64,000 nucleotides of DNA from JAFDVL01 sp964631865 (GCA_964631865.1 CAZWAK010000009.1:21205-85204); one strand, 5' to 3'; numbered from the stretch's first letter, positions 16,742 through 26,422 are shown. Notes: generated by a model from the sequence alone, not told the origin. Made by a program: numbers and translations.

Positions 16742-17470
16742 TTACAGATAAAACAGGCCGAGTCGTGGCACGTGGTATTCATCGCGCAACTTACGCGCAA
16801 TCCAATTGTCGAGCGTTTGTTCGTAGATTTCCTTATCCATGTTTTTGCGATAATTCTTCAGGTCTTTTTCGCCTTGCGCGCGCAACTCCGCCAGTTTTTC
16901 CGGGCTTGCGTGTTGCTGAATGGCATCGAGCAAAAAGCTTTCGATCAGGTTCAAATCGGAATCTAATTGCCCCAGAAAATCATCGCTCGGCTTACTTAAA
17001 TCGTGGCTGATTTCTGCCAAGCGGCGCGCGGCGCGATCAAACGCTTCGGCCAGAAACACGTCTTCCGCATAGTTGATGCTCAGCCGCGTCAATGTTTCCT
17101 GCCATTCGTGCAGCGCGAGCTTCAGGTTCGCCACCGAAAAACCGCCGATTTCTTCCGGTTCGGTTTCTGGCTCAGCGCCATTGCCGTTTTCGTGCTGACC
17201 GCCGACGTGAGCTTCGAGATATTGTTGATAGGCCTTTTCGACCGCTTGCTGACAAAAGAACAGATTGTTGACCCATTGCCCGTATTTACGCGGTTTTTGA
17301 TCGTAGCTGTCGAACGCTTCATTGATGCCGCGCAGTGCAATCCTGAGCGGCACGCCGCGTTGTTTCCACGTCTCAATCAATGACCAATCCAACGGCGACA
17401 CCAGCAAATGTTTGCCGCGCCGCCGCACAAATTCCTGTTCGACTTCGGTGAAGTAATTGTAGTAATTCAT
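16742..17470 (-). CDS. Conserved hypothetical protein, mostly alpha-helical
   Basis: 242 residues, no signal or membrane segment. The N-terminus (MNYYNYFTEVEQEFVRRRGK, then HLLVSPLDWSLIETWKQRG) looks like a small DNA- or protein-binding helical module. A central acidic linker (NGNGAEPETEPEEIG) precedes a long charged helical domain ending in DEYHVPRLGLFYL. I do not recognise a named family with certainty. It sits directly between coaX (10-base spacing) and the methyltransferase, whose start follows its stop without a gap, so the three are probably co-transcribed. Function unknown. Confidence 0.8.
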   Translation of the reverse strand: MNYYNYFTEVEQEFVRRRGKHLLVSPLDWSLIETWKQRGVPLRIALRGINEAFDSYDQKPRKYGQWVNNLFFCQQAVEKAYQQYLEAHVGGQHENGNGAEPETEPEEIGGFSVANLKLALHEWQETLTRLSINYAEDVFLAEAFDRAARRLAEISHDLSKPSDDFLGQLDSDLNLIESFLLDAIQQHASPEKLAELRAQGEKDLKNYRKNMDKEIYEQTLDNWIARKLRDEYHVPRLGLFYL

Positions 17471-17479
17471 CGCGCCTGG

Positions 17480-18247
17480 TTACTTCTTGTTGCGCTCGTA
17501 AATGAGGCGCAAACCTTCGAGCGTGAGATCGTCGTCAATCTCTTCAATCAACTCGCTGCCGCGCCCGATTAACTTCGCCAAGCCGCCGGTCGCAATCACT
17601 TTCGTGCCTTGCCCTAACTCCGCAATCATTCGCCGCAGAATGCCGTCCACCAAACCGATGTAGCCGAAATACAACCCCGATTGCACGCTGCCAATCGTGG
17701 TTTCGCCGATGACCCGTTCGGGATGACGAATCTCCACGCGCGACAAACGCGCGGCGCGTTGGAACAAGGCTTCGGCGGAAATATTCAAGCCCGGCGTAAT
17801 CACACCGCCGAGATATTCGCGCTGCTTGCTGACGGCATCGAACGTCGTGGCCGTGCCGAAATCCACGATGATGCACGGCGCACCATAACGAGCAATCGCC
17901 GCGACGCTGTTGACGATGCGGTCTGCGCCGACGTCTGTGACCGGATGGTACCGAATCGGCATGCCGGTTTCGCTGGTGTGATCCACGTAGTATGGCGTCA
18001 GTCCGAAGTAGATTTCCGCCATCTTCGTCAGCGTGAAATTCAACGGCGGGACGACGGACGAAATCGCAATGCCAGTGATCTTTTCGGAATCCATTTTGGC
18101 GAGCGTGAACAGATTGCGAAAGAGGATGCCATATTCGTCAATCGTGCGATTGCGCTCGGTCGAAAGCCGCCAATTGCTGATGAGTTGTTCGCCTTCGTAA
18201 ACGCCTACGACTGTGTTTGTGTTGCCAACGTCAATGACCAGAAGCAT
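17480..18247 (-). CDS. coaX: Type III pantothenate kinase
   Basis: 255 residues, normal for CoaX. It phosphorylates pantothenate, the first step of coenzyme A synthesis, in the cytosol. It belongs to the ASKHA fold: the phosphate-1 motif DVGNTNTVVGVYEG is at the N-terminus, the region GADRIVNSVAA carries the catalytic Asp and dimer contacts, and IVDFGTATTFDAV is the phosphate-2 motif. GGVITPGLNISAEALFQRAA and ATGGLAKLI complete the signature. Type III enzymes are insensitive to CoA feedback. In many bacteria coaX follows birA; here a caspase-like gene intervenes between them. Confidence 0.97.
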   Translation of the reverse strand: MLLVIDVGNTNTVVGVYEGEQLISNWRLSTERNRTIDEYGILFRNLFTLAKMDSEKITGIAISSVVPPLNFTLTKMAEIYFGLTPYYVDHTSETGMPIRYHPVTDVGADRIVNSVAAIARYGAPCIIVDFGTATTFDAVSKQREYLGGVITPGLNISAEALFQRAARLSRVEIRHPERVIGETTIGSVQSGLYFGYIGLVDGILRRMIAELGQGTKVIATGGLAKLIGRGSELIEEIDDDLTLEGLRLIYERNKK

Positions 18248-18348
18248 AGAGTTTTAGGTAGTAGTGAAGTTAATATTTTATTGAGTTGGCATCTTACCAA
18301 GCGAGGAGAAGAAGCGGCAAGGTCTGCGAGCAGTACCGAAGGAACTTC

Positions 18349-18503
18349 ACCACGAAGAACACGAAGAGCACGAAGAAAGATGGGGAGAAGGGGAGATAGG
18401 GCGATGGGGAGAAAAGAGTGTCCGTGCTTCGCCTCTCCCTATCCCCCGTCTCCCTATCCCCCTATCACTCCTTTTCTTCGTGTGCTTTGTGTTCTTCGTG
18501 GTT
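18349..18503. repeat. Long fold-back repeat, CCACGAAGAACACGAAG family (copy 1)
   Basis: The outer arms (18349-18380 and 18471-18503) are imperfect complements built of ACGAAGAACACGAAGAGCACG. An inner pair (GGGGAGAAGGGGAGATAGGG versus CCCTATCCCCCGTCTCCC) extends the stem. Copy 2 is at 63211-63305. Confidence 0.85.
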
Positions 18504-18514
18504 CTGTTTATAGG

Positions 18515-20557
18515 TTAGCGAATCATTTTGCGCAGTTCTTTGACGTGTTCCGCGATGCGGTCGCGGTCGTTGCGGTTGGGCGCAATGCGCAGGATGGTCT
18601 CGAACGCCTGGATGGCTTCGACGTAGCGCCCGGAGGTTTCGTAAATCTGCGCGAGTTCGAGGTAGGTTTCGGGCAAATACGGATTTGCCTGTGCGGGGAA
18701 TTTTTGCAGGATGTCTTTCGCAGCGGTTTCGGCGGTGTCGAATTGGCGATTGAAGCGCGCGGCACGCACCAACATCAAACGCGCTTCCAATACAGTTGGA
18801 TCGCTTTGTACGGCTTGCGAAAACGCGCGTTCGGCTTTGTCGAATTTCCTTTGCCGAAAGTAATGATCGCCGACGTGAAAGCTCGGCGCAGCCCACGCCG
18901 GAGCCAGGTCTGCCGCGCGTTTGTAGGCCTCGAACGCCTTGTCGTTGTCGTTGCGTTTTTCATACGCATAGCCGAGCGCATTCCAAGTGTACGCGGCGCG
19001 CGGATCAAGCTTCAAGGCTTGCTGCAACACGCTGATCGCTTCCTGCGCGCGGTTCTCTTCAATCAACGCGCGGCCTTCGCAAAACAAATATTTCGCTTCG
19101 AGAGTTGGATCGGTCGCATTCAGCGATTTCAGCAAACGAAATGCTTCCGCGCCCTGGCGAAACGAATGACGGCTGACGGTGTGAATCGAAGCCTGCACGT
19201 AATTGCTGATGGCTTGTTGCCCGATGGCTTCAAAGATGCCGCTGAAGGTGATTTCGAGGGCTTTGCGTTGCGCTTCCTGCGGCGCGGCTTGAATCAACTG
19301 TTGATATTGTTGCCACGCCTGGCCGACGTTTTTGGCAGCGAGCGATTGCTGAATTTGCGCGACCAACGGCGAACTCGGCGGTGCTGCCGGAGCCGCTATT
19401 TTCACATTCACAATCGTGCGTTCCGCTGCGAGCGAAAGCTTTTGCGTGATGGTCGTCGCGCCCGGTGCATCGAGCGAGAATTCGTGATCGCCGGGCTTGA
19501 GTTGTTCGATGACCAATGTCCCGTTCGGACGAATTTTGCCTTTGAAGCTGTTGTTCAAATACACATCGCTGCCCGGCACGCCGCGAATTTCAAGCGTGAC
19601 GGAATTGGTTGTGGGCGTTGCAATTTCAGGCTTCGTTACAACTGGCGCGGCTTTGCTCAGCACTGCGAGCGGCAAGCGCGGATCAATGCTGCCGGCGGCG
19701 CGCGGATGTTGCAATGACTTGGTTTCTTTGGGAACGTTTTCGGACAAATATTCGAGCACTTCTGCCGCACGCACGAAGCCGTCTTTGTCCTTGTCTGCTT
19801 CGCCGCGCAATCCTTTCAGTAGAAAATGCGTGAACACGCCGTGACCGCCGCCCCAATGCTCGCCTTCGTAGCTGCGTTGATCGGCACGCGAACCGAGAAT
19901 GCGCAGCACGCCCTGGCCCGTTTTGCCGACTTCTTCCATGTACCGATTGACCATCGTTTGCGCTTCGGTGCTGCGCGATGTCCAGCCGAGTTTGCCCGCG
20001 TGACAGGCGTCCGCAATCAAAATCACGGAGCGCGCTTTGATGCGTTCGGTGACGATGCGATCCAGTTCCGCAATCGGCATCGCGGTCGCGTACAGATTTT
20101 GCGGATCAGAGTCGTGTGCCAGCAAATAACCATCGCGGTCGCCTTCGACCACGCCGTGCCCGGCAAAAAAAATCACGACGACATCATCCGGCTCGACCGA
20201 GCGCGGCAACGCTGTTCCGAGCGCGCTGCGCATCGCGGAAAGAGTTGCAGCCTGATTGAGCAACACGGAAACTTGATTGGCCGGAAAGCCGCCGCCATTC
20301 GGGCTGCGCAAAAACGCGGCGAAGTCTTGCGCGTCGCGGTGCGCGTATTGCAATTGCTGATCTTTGCTGAGATTGCGATAGCTGGACACGCCGATCACGA
20401 CTGCCCAGAGCTTGCCTTTGCCGTCGAGCGTTCCGCCGCTACTTTGCACAACCGTCAGCGCGCGTTCCTGCTTGGGCGTTTTTTGTGCGAAGACGTTCAG
20501 ACAGCCGAACAGACTGAGGATGAGGAATGAATTCACAACTCGGTACAAACTTTTCAT
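18515..20557 (-). CDS. Caspase-like (peptidase C14 family) protein with C-terminal TPR repeats, secreted
   Basis: 680 residues from the ATG at 20555-20557, preceded by AAAAGAG; a TTG 54 bases upstream is less likely. Residues 1-24 form a signal peptide ending at VFAQ. Residues ~47-260 are a caspase p20-like domain with the catalytic dyad in FFAGHG (His134) and IADACHAG (Cys185). Around 330-400 is a PEGA-like or other beta-domain (VTLEIRGVPGSDVYLNNSFK). From ~405 to the end there are TPR helices. Bacterial caspase homologues (orthocaspases) cleave after basic residues and act in stress or signalling; the substrate here is unknown. The TPR part probably recruits partners. It lies between birA and coaX. 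Confidence 0.92.
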   Translation of the reverse strand: MKSLYRVVNSFLILSLFGCLNVFAQKTPKQERALTVVQSSGGTLDGKGKLWAVVIGVSSYRNLSKDQQLQYAHRDAQDFAAFLRSPNGGGFPANQVSVLLNQAATLSAMRSALGTALPRSVEPDDVVVIFFAGHGVVEGDRDGYLLAHDSDPQNLYATAMPIAELDRIVTERIKARSVILIADACHAGKLGWTSRSTEAQTMVNRYMEEVGKTGQGVLRILGSRADQRSYEGEHWGGGHGVFTHFLLKGLRGEADKDKDGFVRAAEVLEYLSENVPKETKSLQHPRAAGSIDPRLPLAVLSKAAPVVTKPEIATPTTNSVTLEIRGVPGSDVYLNNSFKGKIRPNGTLVIEQLKPGDHEFSLDAPGATTITQKLSLAAERTIVNVKIAAPAAPPSSPLVAQIQQSLAAKNVGQAWQQYQQLIQAAPQEAQRKALEITFSGIFEAIGQQAISNYVQASIHTVSRHSFRQGAEAFRLLKSLNATDPTLEAKYLFCEGRALIEENRAQEAISVLQQALKLDPRAAYTWNALGYAYEKRNDNDKAFEAYKRAADLAPAWAAPSFHVGDHYFRQRKFDKAERAFSQAVQSDPTVLEARLMLVRAARFNRQFDTAETAAKDILQKFPAQANPYLPETYLELAQIYETSGRYVEAIQAFETILRIAPNRNDRDRIAEHVKELRKMIR

Positions 20558-20722
20558 AATGCGGCTCTTTTCTGTCGTGTTCGGGACGCGAGGAAAGCGG
20601 TTGTTCGTCAAGATTCTACCTCCTCCGTCAAGTGCAATCGCGTTTCCCCACTTCTATACGCGCAGAAACGAGGCCGTTGCTGCCAACGACGGGCGAAAAA
20701 AAGCAAAAATGTCGCAGAAAAC

Positions 20723-21535
20723 TTAGGGATGGCGGAGGTGTTTGACTTCGCCCGCGAGGATCGTGCGGATTTCGCCGGAAGCGGTTTTGAGGAGTAACGC
20801 GCCGCTATCATTCAGCCCCACCGTTTCGCCGCGCAGTTCTTCGTGATCGAAGATGACGACCACTTGTTTGCCACACGCATAGCTCGATAGCGCCTGCCAT
20901 CGTTGCAGAATTTTACGCGCGCGATGCTGCCGCAATTCTTCGTACCAAAACGCGAGCCGATCCAGCAGCGCATTGCGAACACTGGCGACATCGAAATGAT
21001 TGCCGCATTCAAGCTGAAGCGAAGTGGCAATGTCGCTCAGTTCCGGTGGAAACGATGGATGATTCAAATTGACGCCGATGCCGACGATGAAGCGCGGCGT
21101 TTCGTTCGGCGTGCTGGTGCTTTCGATCAAGATGCCGCTAACTTTTCGCCCATTCAGCAGCACGTCATTCGGCCACTTGATGTCCAATCTCAAATTTGAA
21201 ATTTGAAATCCCCGAATCGTCTCTGCCACTGCGACCGCCGCCATCAAACTCAGCAACGGAATCTTGCTCGCCTCAATGTCAGGCCGCAGCAGCACCGAAA
21301 GATACAATCCGTCCCCCGGCGCAGAATGCCACGAACGCTCGCGCCTGCCGCGTCCAGCGGTTTGTTCGTCCGCCGTCACGCACGTAAATTCCAGCGCGTC
21401 CGCCATCGCTTTCAACTGATCGTTGGTCGAGCCGATGGTTTCGTAATGATGAATGGTGAACGGTGGGTGAAGTTGAATGCGGAATGCGGAGCGCGGAACG
21501 TGGAATGATTCATCCTTTGGCTCAGGTTGGTTCAT
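20723..21535 (-). CDS. birA: Biotin-[acetyl-CoA-carboxylase] ligase
   Basis: 270 residues. It attaches biotin to the carrier lysine of biotin-dependent carboxylases. The catalytic domain starts at HHYETIGSTNDQLK and has the biotin/ATP loop TAGRGRRERSWHS, LYLSVLLRP and KWPNDVLLNGRKVSGILIES, then the SH3-like C-terminal domain (LNDSGALLLKTASGEIRTI). There is no N-terminal winged-helix repressor domain, so this is a group I enzyme without transcriptional function. The first ~30 residues are encoded by sequence that looks like an intergenic repeat (alternating TTCCGCATTCC). No later start precedes the conserved core, so that segment is probably translated. Confidence 0.95.
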   Translation of the reverse strand: MNQPEPKDESFHVPRSAFRIQLHPPFTIHHYETIGSTNDQLKAMADALEFTCVTADEQTAGRGRRERSWHSAPGDGLYLSVLLRPDIEASKIPLLSLMAAVAVAETIRGFQISNLRLDIKWPNDVLLNGRKVSGILIESTSTPNETPRFIVGIGVNLNHPSFPPELSDIATSLQLECGNHFDVASVRNALLDRLAFWYEELRQHRARKILQRWQALSSYACGKQVVVIFDHEELRGETVGLNDSGALLLKTASGEIRTILAGEVKHLRHP

Positions 21536-21576
21536 GGGGCAACTTGTATTCAGCGTTCATCGTTCCGACTTCCGCG

Positions 21577-22443
21577 TTACGCGATCTTAATCTTGAAACT
21601 AATGTCCACCGCCGGAGCCGAGTGCGTGATTGCGCCAATCGAAATCAAATCCACGCCCGCTTCGGCATACGCGCGCACATTGTCGAGCGTGATGCCGCCG
21701 GATGCTTCGGTCAACGCGCGGCGTTCTTCCGGCGCAGACGCTTTGACGACCGCCACACATGCTTGCACCTGCTCCGGCGTCATATTGTCGAGCATTACGA
21801 TGTCGGCATTCGCTTTGAGAGCTTGTTCGACCTGCTCCAGCGTTGCCGCCTCGACTTCGATTTTGTGCAAATGCCCAACGGCTTCGCGCGCGCGTTTGAC
21901 CGCTTCGGCAATGCCGCCCGCGAGGGCGATGTGATTGTCTTTGATGAGCACGCCGTCATCCAACCCCATCCGATGATTGCGCCCGCCGCCACACGTGACA
22001 GCGTATTTTTCGAGCATTCGCAAACCCGGCACTGTCTTGCGTGTGTCCACGATGTACGCCTCCGTACCCGCAATCGCATCCACAAACATCTTCGTTTTCG
22101 TAGCGATGCCCGACAGATGTTGTAGGAAGTTCAGTGCAGTTCGTTCCGCCGCGAGCAATGCCTGCGCATCGCCACTCGCGCGCGCGAAGACCTTGCCCGC
22201 TTTGATCTCGTCGCCATCGTTCGCCGTAGATTGAATCTGCATCCCCACATCGAACCAACTGAACACCGCGTCGGCGACTTCGATGCCCGCGAGCACGAGG
22301 TCTTGTTTCGCCAAAAAGCTGCCCGTGCCGCGCGCCATCGTGCGAATGGTCGAACGCGACGTGATGTCGCCGCGACCGAGGTCTTCCATCAAAGCACGTT
22401 CGACAGCTTCGTAAATGTAATCGGGATCAAGAGGGATTATCAT
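21577..22443 (-). CDS. nadC: Nicotinate-nucleotide pyrophosphorylase (carboxylating)
   Basis: 288 residues from the ATG at 22441-22443; the frame extends further upstream but the family begins at PLDPDYIYEAVERALMEDLG. NadC converts quinolinate and PRPP to nicotinate mononucleotide, CO2 and PPi in NAD synthesis. Signature segments are GDITSRSTI, LNFLQHLSGIAT, VDTRKTVPGLRMLEKYAV, CGGGRNHRMGLDDGVLIKDNH and the C-terminal EASGGITLDNVRAYAEAG, then ISIGAITHSAPA. Its start overlaps the preceding membrane-protein gene by 17 bases, so it is probably translated from a shared transcript. It precedes birA by 41 bases. Confidence 0.96.
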   Translation of the reverse strand: MIIPLDPDYIYEAVERALMEDLGRGDITSRSTIRTMARGTGSFLAKQDLVLAGIEVADAVFSWFDVGMQIQSTANDGDEIKAGKVFARASGDAQALLAAERTALNFLQHLSGIATKTKMFVDAIAGTEAYIVDTRKTVPGLRMLEKYAVTCGGGRNHRMGLDDGVLIKDNHIALAGGIAEAVKRAREAVGHLHKIEVEAATLEQVEQALKANADIVMLDNMTPEQVQACVAVVKASAPEERRALTEASGGITLDNVRAYAEAGVDLISIGAITHSAPAVDISFKIKIA

Positions 22444-22855
22444 TTTTGGACTGCTCTTTTGAATCGTTAGTATTTTTGTTCGGGAATAGCCATCTTGCCA
22501 CAATGTAAAAAAGGCCAAGAACATTGGCTGTCGTAGTTGTAATCAATGCAATAAGCACGGAATCCGCAACTTTCATTGCTCCCCACCCTGCCATCAAAAG
22601 AAACGCTCCTATAAACAAGAGCCAGTAACCAGAAAGATCAAATAGCCTCGACGCATATGTTTTCCGCTGCTCAAGCATTACCCGCTCAACTTCAAGATCA
22701 TGCACCTTTCTTTCGTATTCAGTGATTCGCTCTTGAAGCTTAATTGCTTCTAAATCCGCGCCTAAGTCTGCGGGATCAACTTGTTCAGTAGCTGTTTCGG
22801 GTATGGTCGGTAATGGCTGCTCTGGAATTTCGACCAAGGGGCTTTCGTCAGACAT
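22427..22855 (-). CDS. Two-helix membrane protein, candidate toxin partner of the Panacea protein
   Basis: 142 residues. Residues 1-35 are acidic and Pro-rich. Residues ~38-70 form a charged coiled coil (ERITEYERKVHDLEVERVML). Two transmembrane helices follow (YWLLFIGAFLLMAGWG and ADSVLIALITTTTANVLGLF), then a basic-polar tail. The second helix segment with repeated threonines resembles membrane proteins I recall next to toxin-antitoxin and defence genes, but no named family is certain. Its start lies 8 bases inside the upstream Panacea gene, which suggests translational coupling. Membrane-active toxins are one type of partner reported for Panacea antitoxins, so a toxin role is a reasonable inference. 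Base composition is richer in A/T than the flanking nadC and valS. Confidence 0.72.
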   Translation of the reverse strand: MSDESPLVEIPEQPLPTIPETATEQVDPADLGADLEAIKLQERITEYERKVHDLEVERVMLEQRKTYASRLFDLSGYWLLFIGAFLLMAGWGAMKVADSVLIALITTTTANVLGLFYIVARWLFPNKNTNDSKEQSKNDNPS

Positions 22856-23330
22856 TTTTCTTGGCTTTCAGCAGTCGAAAATGATCTCTAATTAACTCAT
22901 TAGGTATGACGCTAAATTTTTCTCTTTTCCACACAGTATCCCAAGGCGTTCCCTCTTGATGTGTAAGATAACTCATTTGTGCGCCAGTCATGCGGCCATA
23001 AACCTGCCAGACTCTTTGCAAAAGCTGCTTTACAAAATCGCTTTCTGGTTCTTGCGGAATGAAAATCTCGTCTGTTTCTGGGTCTTTTCGCTTAATGGGT
23101 TCTGTAACTATACCATTCCCAAACTTTTTCAAGCTGTTATACAAAGGAGGAATCACAGGGCCAAAGTTCCAAGCTTTCACGGCGTCTTCCAACAAGGGTT
23201 CTCCTGTCAACGCAAGATGCCATCCATGCGCAAAATACACCAGTTTCTGTAATTGCATGTTTGTTAACTGCTTTCCAGAATCTTGAGCTATTTTCAGAAT
23301 GCTGTTAGCGATGGATCGCGCTGAGTGCAT
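22848..23330 (-). CDS. Panacea-domain (DUF4065, SocA-like) protein, candidate antitoxin
   Basis: 160 residues. The DUF4065/Panacea signature is clear: ANSILKIAQDSGKQLTNMQL, then QKLVYFAHGWHLALTGEPLLED, and WNFGPVIPPLYNSLKKFG. A more variable C-terminal half follows (MTGAQMSYLTHQEGTPWD, typical of the family end). Panacea domains serve as exchangeable antitoxin domains that neutralise diverse adjacent toxins; related proteins include Caulobacter SocA. The ATG has a very strong ribosome site (AAGGAGG). The downstream membrane-protein gene overlaps it by 8 bases, as expected of a bicistronic module. Lower GC than its neighbours suggests recent acquisition between valS and nadC. Confidence 0.88.
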   Translation of the reverse strand: MHSARSIANSILKIAQDSGKQLTNMQLQKLVYFAHGWHLALTGEPLLEDAVKAWNFGPVIPPLYNSLKKFGNGIVTEPIKRKDPETDEIFIPQEPESDFVKQLLQRVWQVYGRMTGAQMSYLTHQEGTPWDTVWKREKFSVIPNELIRDHFRLLKAKKNV

Positions 23331-23406
23331 GGTTCCTCCTTTCTCAAAACGGTCATTACTTTACCACTGGCTTTCGCTCGAAATCAAAGCCAGAGCAGGC
23401 TTTCAA

Positions 23407-26233
23407 CTACATTGCCGAAATCATCGCGTTCAATTTTGCAATTTGCTCCTCTAATTCTGCCGCGCGTGCGCGTGATTCGGTTACGACTTCGACAGCGGCA
23501 CGCGCTACGAAATCCGCGTTCGACAGGCGTTTTTGCAGGCCTTCGAGTTCTTTGCTGAGCTTCGTGACATTGCCTTCGAGCCGCGTTTTTTCTTTCTCGA
23601 AATCTACCAAGCCTTCGAGCGGCACAACAATTTGCACATTGCCTACTACCTCATTTACTGATCCTTTCTCGATATGAACGAGTAGTGGGACATTGATATC
23701 TTCATTACTTTCGTTTCCGGTTTCAATTTTTAGGTAGCTACTTACCACTTCCAAATTCTCGACGCGGGCAAGCCGTTCGATATGCACTTTCATCTTATCA
23801 ATCACCACTCGGCTGGTAACTTCGGCCACAAAGAATTTCGCATCAATTCCAATTGACGGAGCGATGTTGAAGGTCGAGCGGATGTTGCGTAGCTTCGACA
23901 CCAAACCGGTGAACAATTCCATTTCGCGTTCGGCTTGTTCGTCGCGCGCGGCGGCTTCGGGAAATTCGTTCAGGCAAATCGTTTTCCCGCGATGCGGCAG
24001 GCGTTGCCACAGCTCTTCGGTGATGAACGGCATCAGCGGGTGCAGCAAACTCAAGCTGCGTTCGAGGATGTAAATGATGCGGCGTTTGGCCGCCGTGCTT
24101 TGCGGTGTTTTCTTCCGTGATTTCCGTCGAAGTCACGAACGGTTTTGACAGTTCGATGTACCAATCGCAGAAATCATTCCAGAAAAATTGATACAACGTC
24201 GCGGCGGCTTCGTGGAAGCGAAATTCTTCAAGCGCGGAATTCACTTCCGCCGTCGCAGCATTCAAGCGGCTCAGAATCCAGCGGTCTGCCAGGCTTGGCT
24301 CAGACAATTCTGTTTCCCAATCCACTGGCTCTTGGTCTTCAAAAATATCGCCGCAATTCATCAACACAAAGCGCGTCGCATTCCAAATCTTGTTGGCGAA
24401 GTTGCGCGCGGATTCGAGCTTCGATTCCTGCAACGCAAGCGTCAAGCCGGTGGTCGAAGCGGCGGTCAACGCGAAGCGCGCGGCGTCTGTTCCGTATTTA
24501 TCGAACACGTCCAGCGGGTCAATTACATTGCCTTTCGTCTTCGACATTTTCTGGCCTTGTGGATCAAGCACAAGCGCGTTGATGTAGACGGTGCGAAATG
24601 GCACTTCGCCCATAAATTTCAAGCCCATCATCATCATTCGCGCGACCCAGAAAAAGATGATGTCCTGCGCGGTGACCAGCACGTCAGTCGGATAGAATTT
24701 CTTCAAGTCTTCGGTTTCTTCCGGCCAGCCGAGCGTTGAGAATGGCCAAAGCTGTGACGAAAACCAGGTGTCAAGCACATCCGTTTCGGGCGTAAGCGGC
24801 GTGTTCGGATCAAGCCTTTCGGAAAGCAATCGTTCGCGGGCTTCGGCTTCATCACGCGCGACGATGATTGTGCCGTCGGGCGTGTAATACGCCGGAATCA
24901 AATGTCCCCACCACAGTTGCCGCGACACGCACCAGTCCTGAATGTTTTCGAGCCAGTTGCAGTAAATCTTCGAGACGCTTTCAGGAATGATTTTCGTGCG
25001 CCCGTCGTACACGGCTTCGAGCGCGGGTTCGGCGAGCGGCTTCATCTTCAAAAACCACTGCGTCGAAATCAGCGGTTCGACGACTTGGCCGCTGCGTTGG
25101 CAATGACCGACGTTGTGCGTGTAGTCTTCGATCTTGAGCAGCAGCCCAGCTTCTTCCAAATCTTTGACGACGGCCTTGCGCGCCTCAAAGCGATCCAGGC
25201 CGCGATATTTTTCGGGCGCGGCGTCCGTCATCTTCGCTTCTTTGCTGATGACCTGAATGAATTCCAAGTTGTGGCGTTTGCCCATCGCAAAATCGTTCGG
25301 ATCGTGCGCGGGCGTGACTTTGACCAAGCCGGTACCGAATTCTTTTTCGACAATCGCGTCTTGAATAAATTGAATTTGACGACCAACGAGGGGCAACGTT
25401 GCAGTCTTGCCAATTAATTCAGCATAGCGTTCGTCTTCGGGATTGAAGGCAACGGCGGTGTCGCCAAGCATTGTTTCCGGGCGTGTCGTGGCGACGACGA
25501 CGAAATTGCCCGTAGGAGTTTTGAGCAAGCCAGATTTGACTTCGCCTTCATTCAGCGCAGCGTAGGCGTCGGCTAAGCCTTCTGCTTTCGGCAACGAACC
25601 ATCGGCGTTGCGCACCGGATAGGCGATGTGCCAGATGTTGCCTTTGACGGCTTTCATTTCGACTTCGAGGTCGGAGATGGCGGTTTGCAAGCCAGGCGAC
25701 CAGTTGACCATGTATTCGCCGCGATAGATCAAGCCTTCGTCGTACAAACGCACGAAGACTTCTTTCACGGCATTCGACAAGCCTTCGTCCATCGTGAAGC
25801 GTTCGCGCGACCAGTCTACGGAATCGCCGAGGATGCGCATTTGCTTCAGGATCGTGCCGCCGGAATGCGCTTTCCATTCCCACACTTTTTCGACGAACTT
25901 TTCGCGGCCCAAATCGCGGCGATCAATGCCCTGCTCGGCCAATTGCCGCGTCACCACCATTTGCGTAGCGATACCGGCATGATCGGTTCCCGGCAGCCAC
26001 AACACTTTGTCGCCTTTCATTCTGCGCCAACGCGCCAACACGTCCTGCAAGGTGTGATTCAGCGCGTGTCCCATGTGCAAAAAGCCCGTCACGTTCGGCG
26101 GCGGAATCACCATCGTAAACACGGGCGCGTCCGCGTTGGTTTGCGTTTCGGGTGCAAAATAGTTGTTCGCTTCCCATTCGGGATACCAGCGGCCTTCGAC
26201 TTCTTTGGGTTCGTATTGTTTTGGAATTTCCAT
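23407..26233 (-). CDS. valS: Valyl-tRNA synthetase, reading frame broken by a one-base shift
   Basis: Class I synthetase charging tRNA-Val. From the ATG at 26231-26233 the first ~705 codons carry PPPNVTGFLHMGHALN (HIGH motif), the editing domain (TTRPETMLGDTAVAFNP), DVLDTWFSSQLWPFSTLGWP and KMSKTKGNVIDP (KMSKS motif). After TSTEITEENTA the frame is wrong. The correct continuation (KRRIIYILERS, then HPLMPFITEELWQRLPHRGK) is in another frame and runs to 23407, ending with the C-terminal coiled-coil arm. One extra A in the AAA run at 24099-24101 would explain it. Since valS is essential and usually single-copy, a sequencing or assembly error is most likely. Confidence 0.93.
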
Positions 26234-26240
26234 AATTTTT

Positions 26241-26343
26241 AGCTATCAGCTATCAGCCATTCGCCGTTTTAGAGTTTGGGAATGGAGAAGGGATTGTAAA
26301 CAAACAATCGTGAAAAGCGAAAGCTGACGGCTGATGGCTGATC
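26241..26343. repeat. Imperfect fold-back repeat (GCTATCAGC/GCTGATGGC type) in the valS-folE divergent spacer
   Basis: AGCTATCAGCTATCAGCCATTCGC near 26241 is partly complementary to GCGAAAGCTGACGGCTGATGG near 26318. The spacer of 189 bases between divergent valS and folE must also contain both promoters; none was clear enough to call. Confidence 0.6.
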
Positions 26344-26422
26344 GCTTCTCAGCAATTTGCCTTCTGCGGCGTGTCCGCCGATAATGCCAACTTAGAATTT
26401 ACCTTACGATTTGCAAATCACG

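Noticed and set aside
17681..19717. 678-codon plus-strand ORF
   Set aside because: It runs across coaX, a fold-back repeat and the caspase gene on the opposite strand; an open mirror frame, not a gene.
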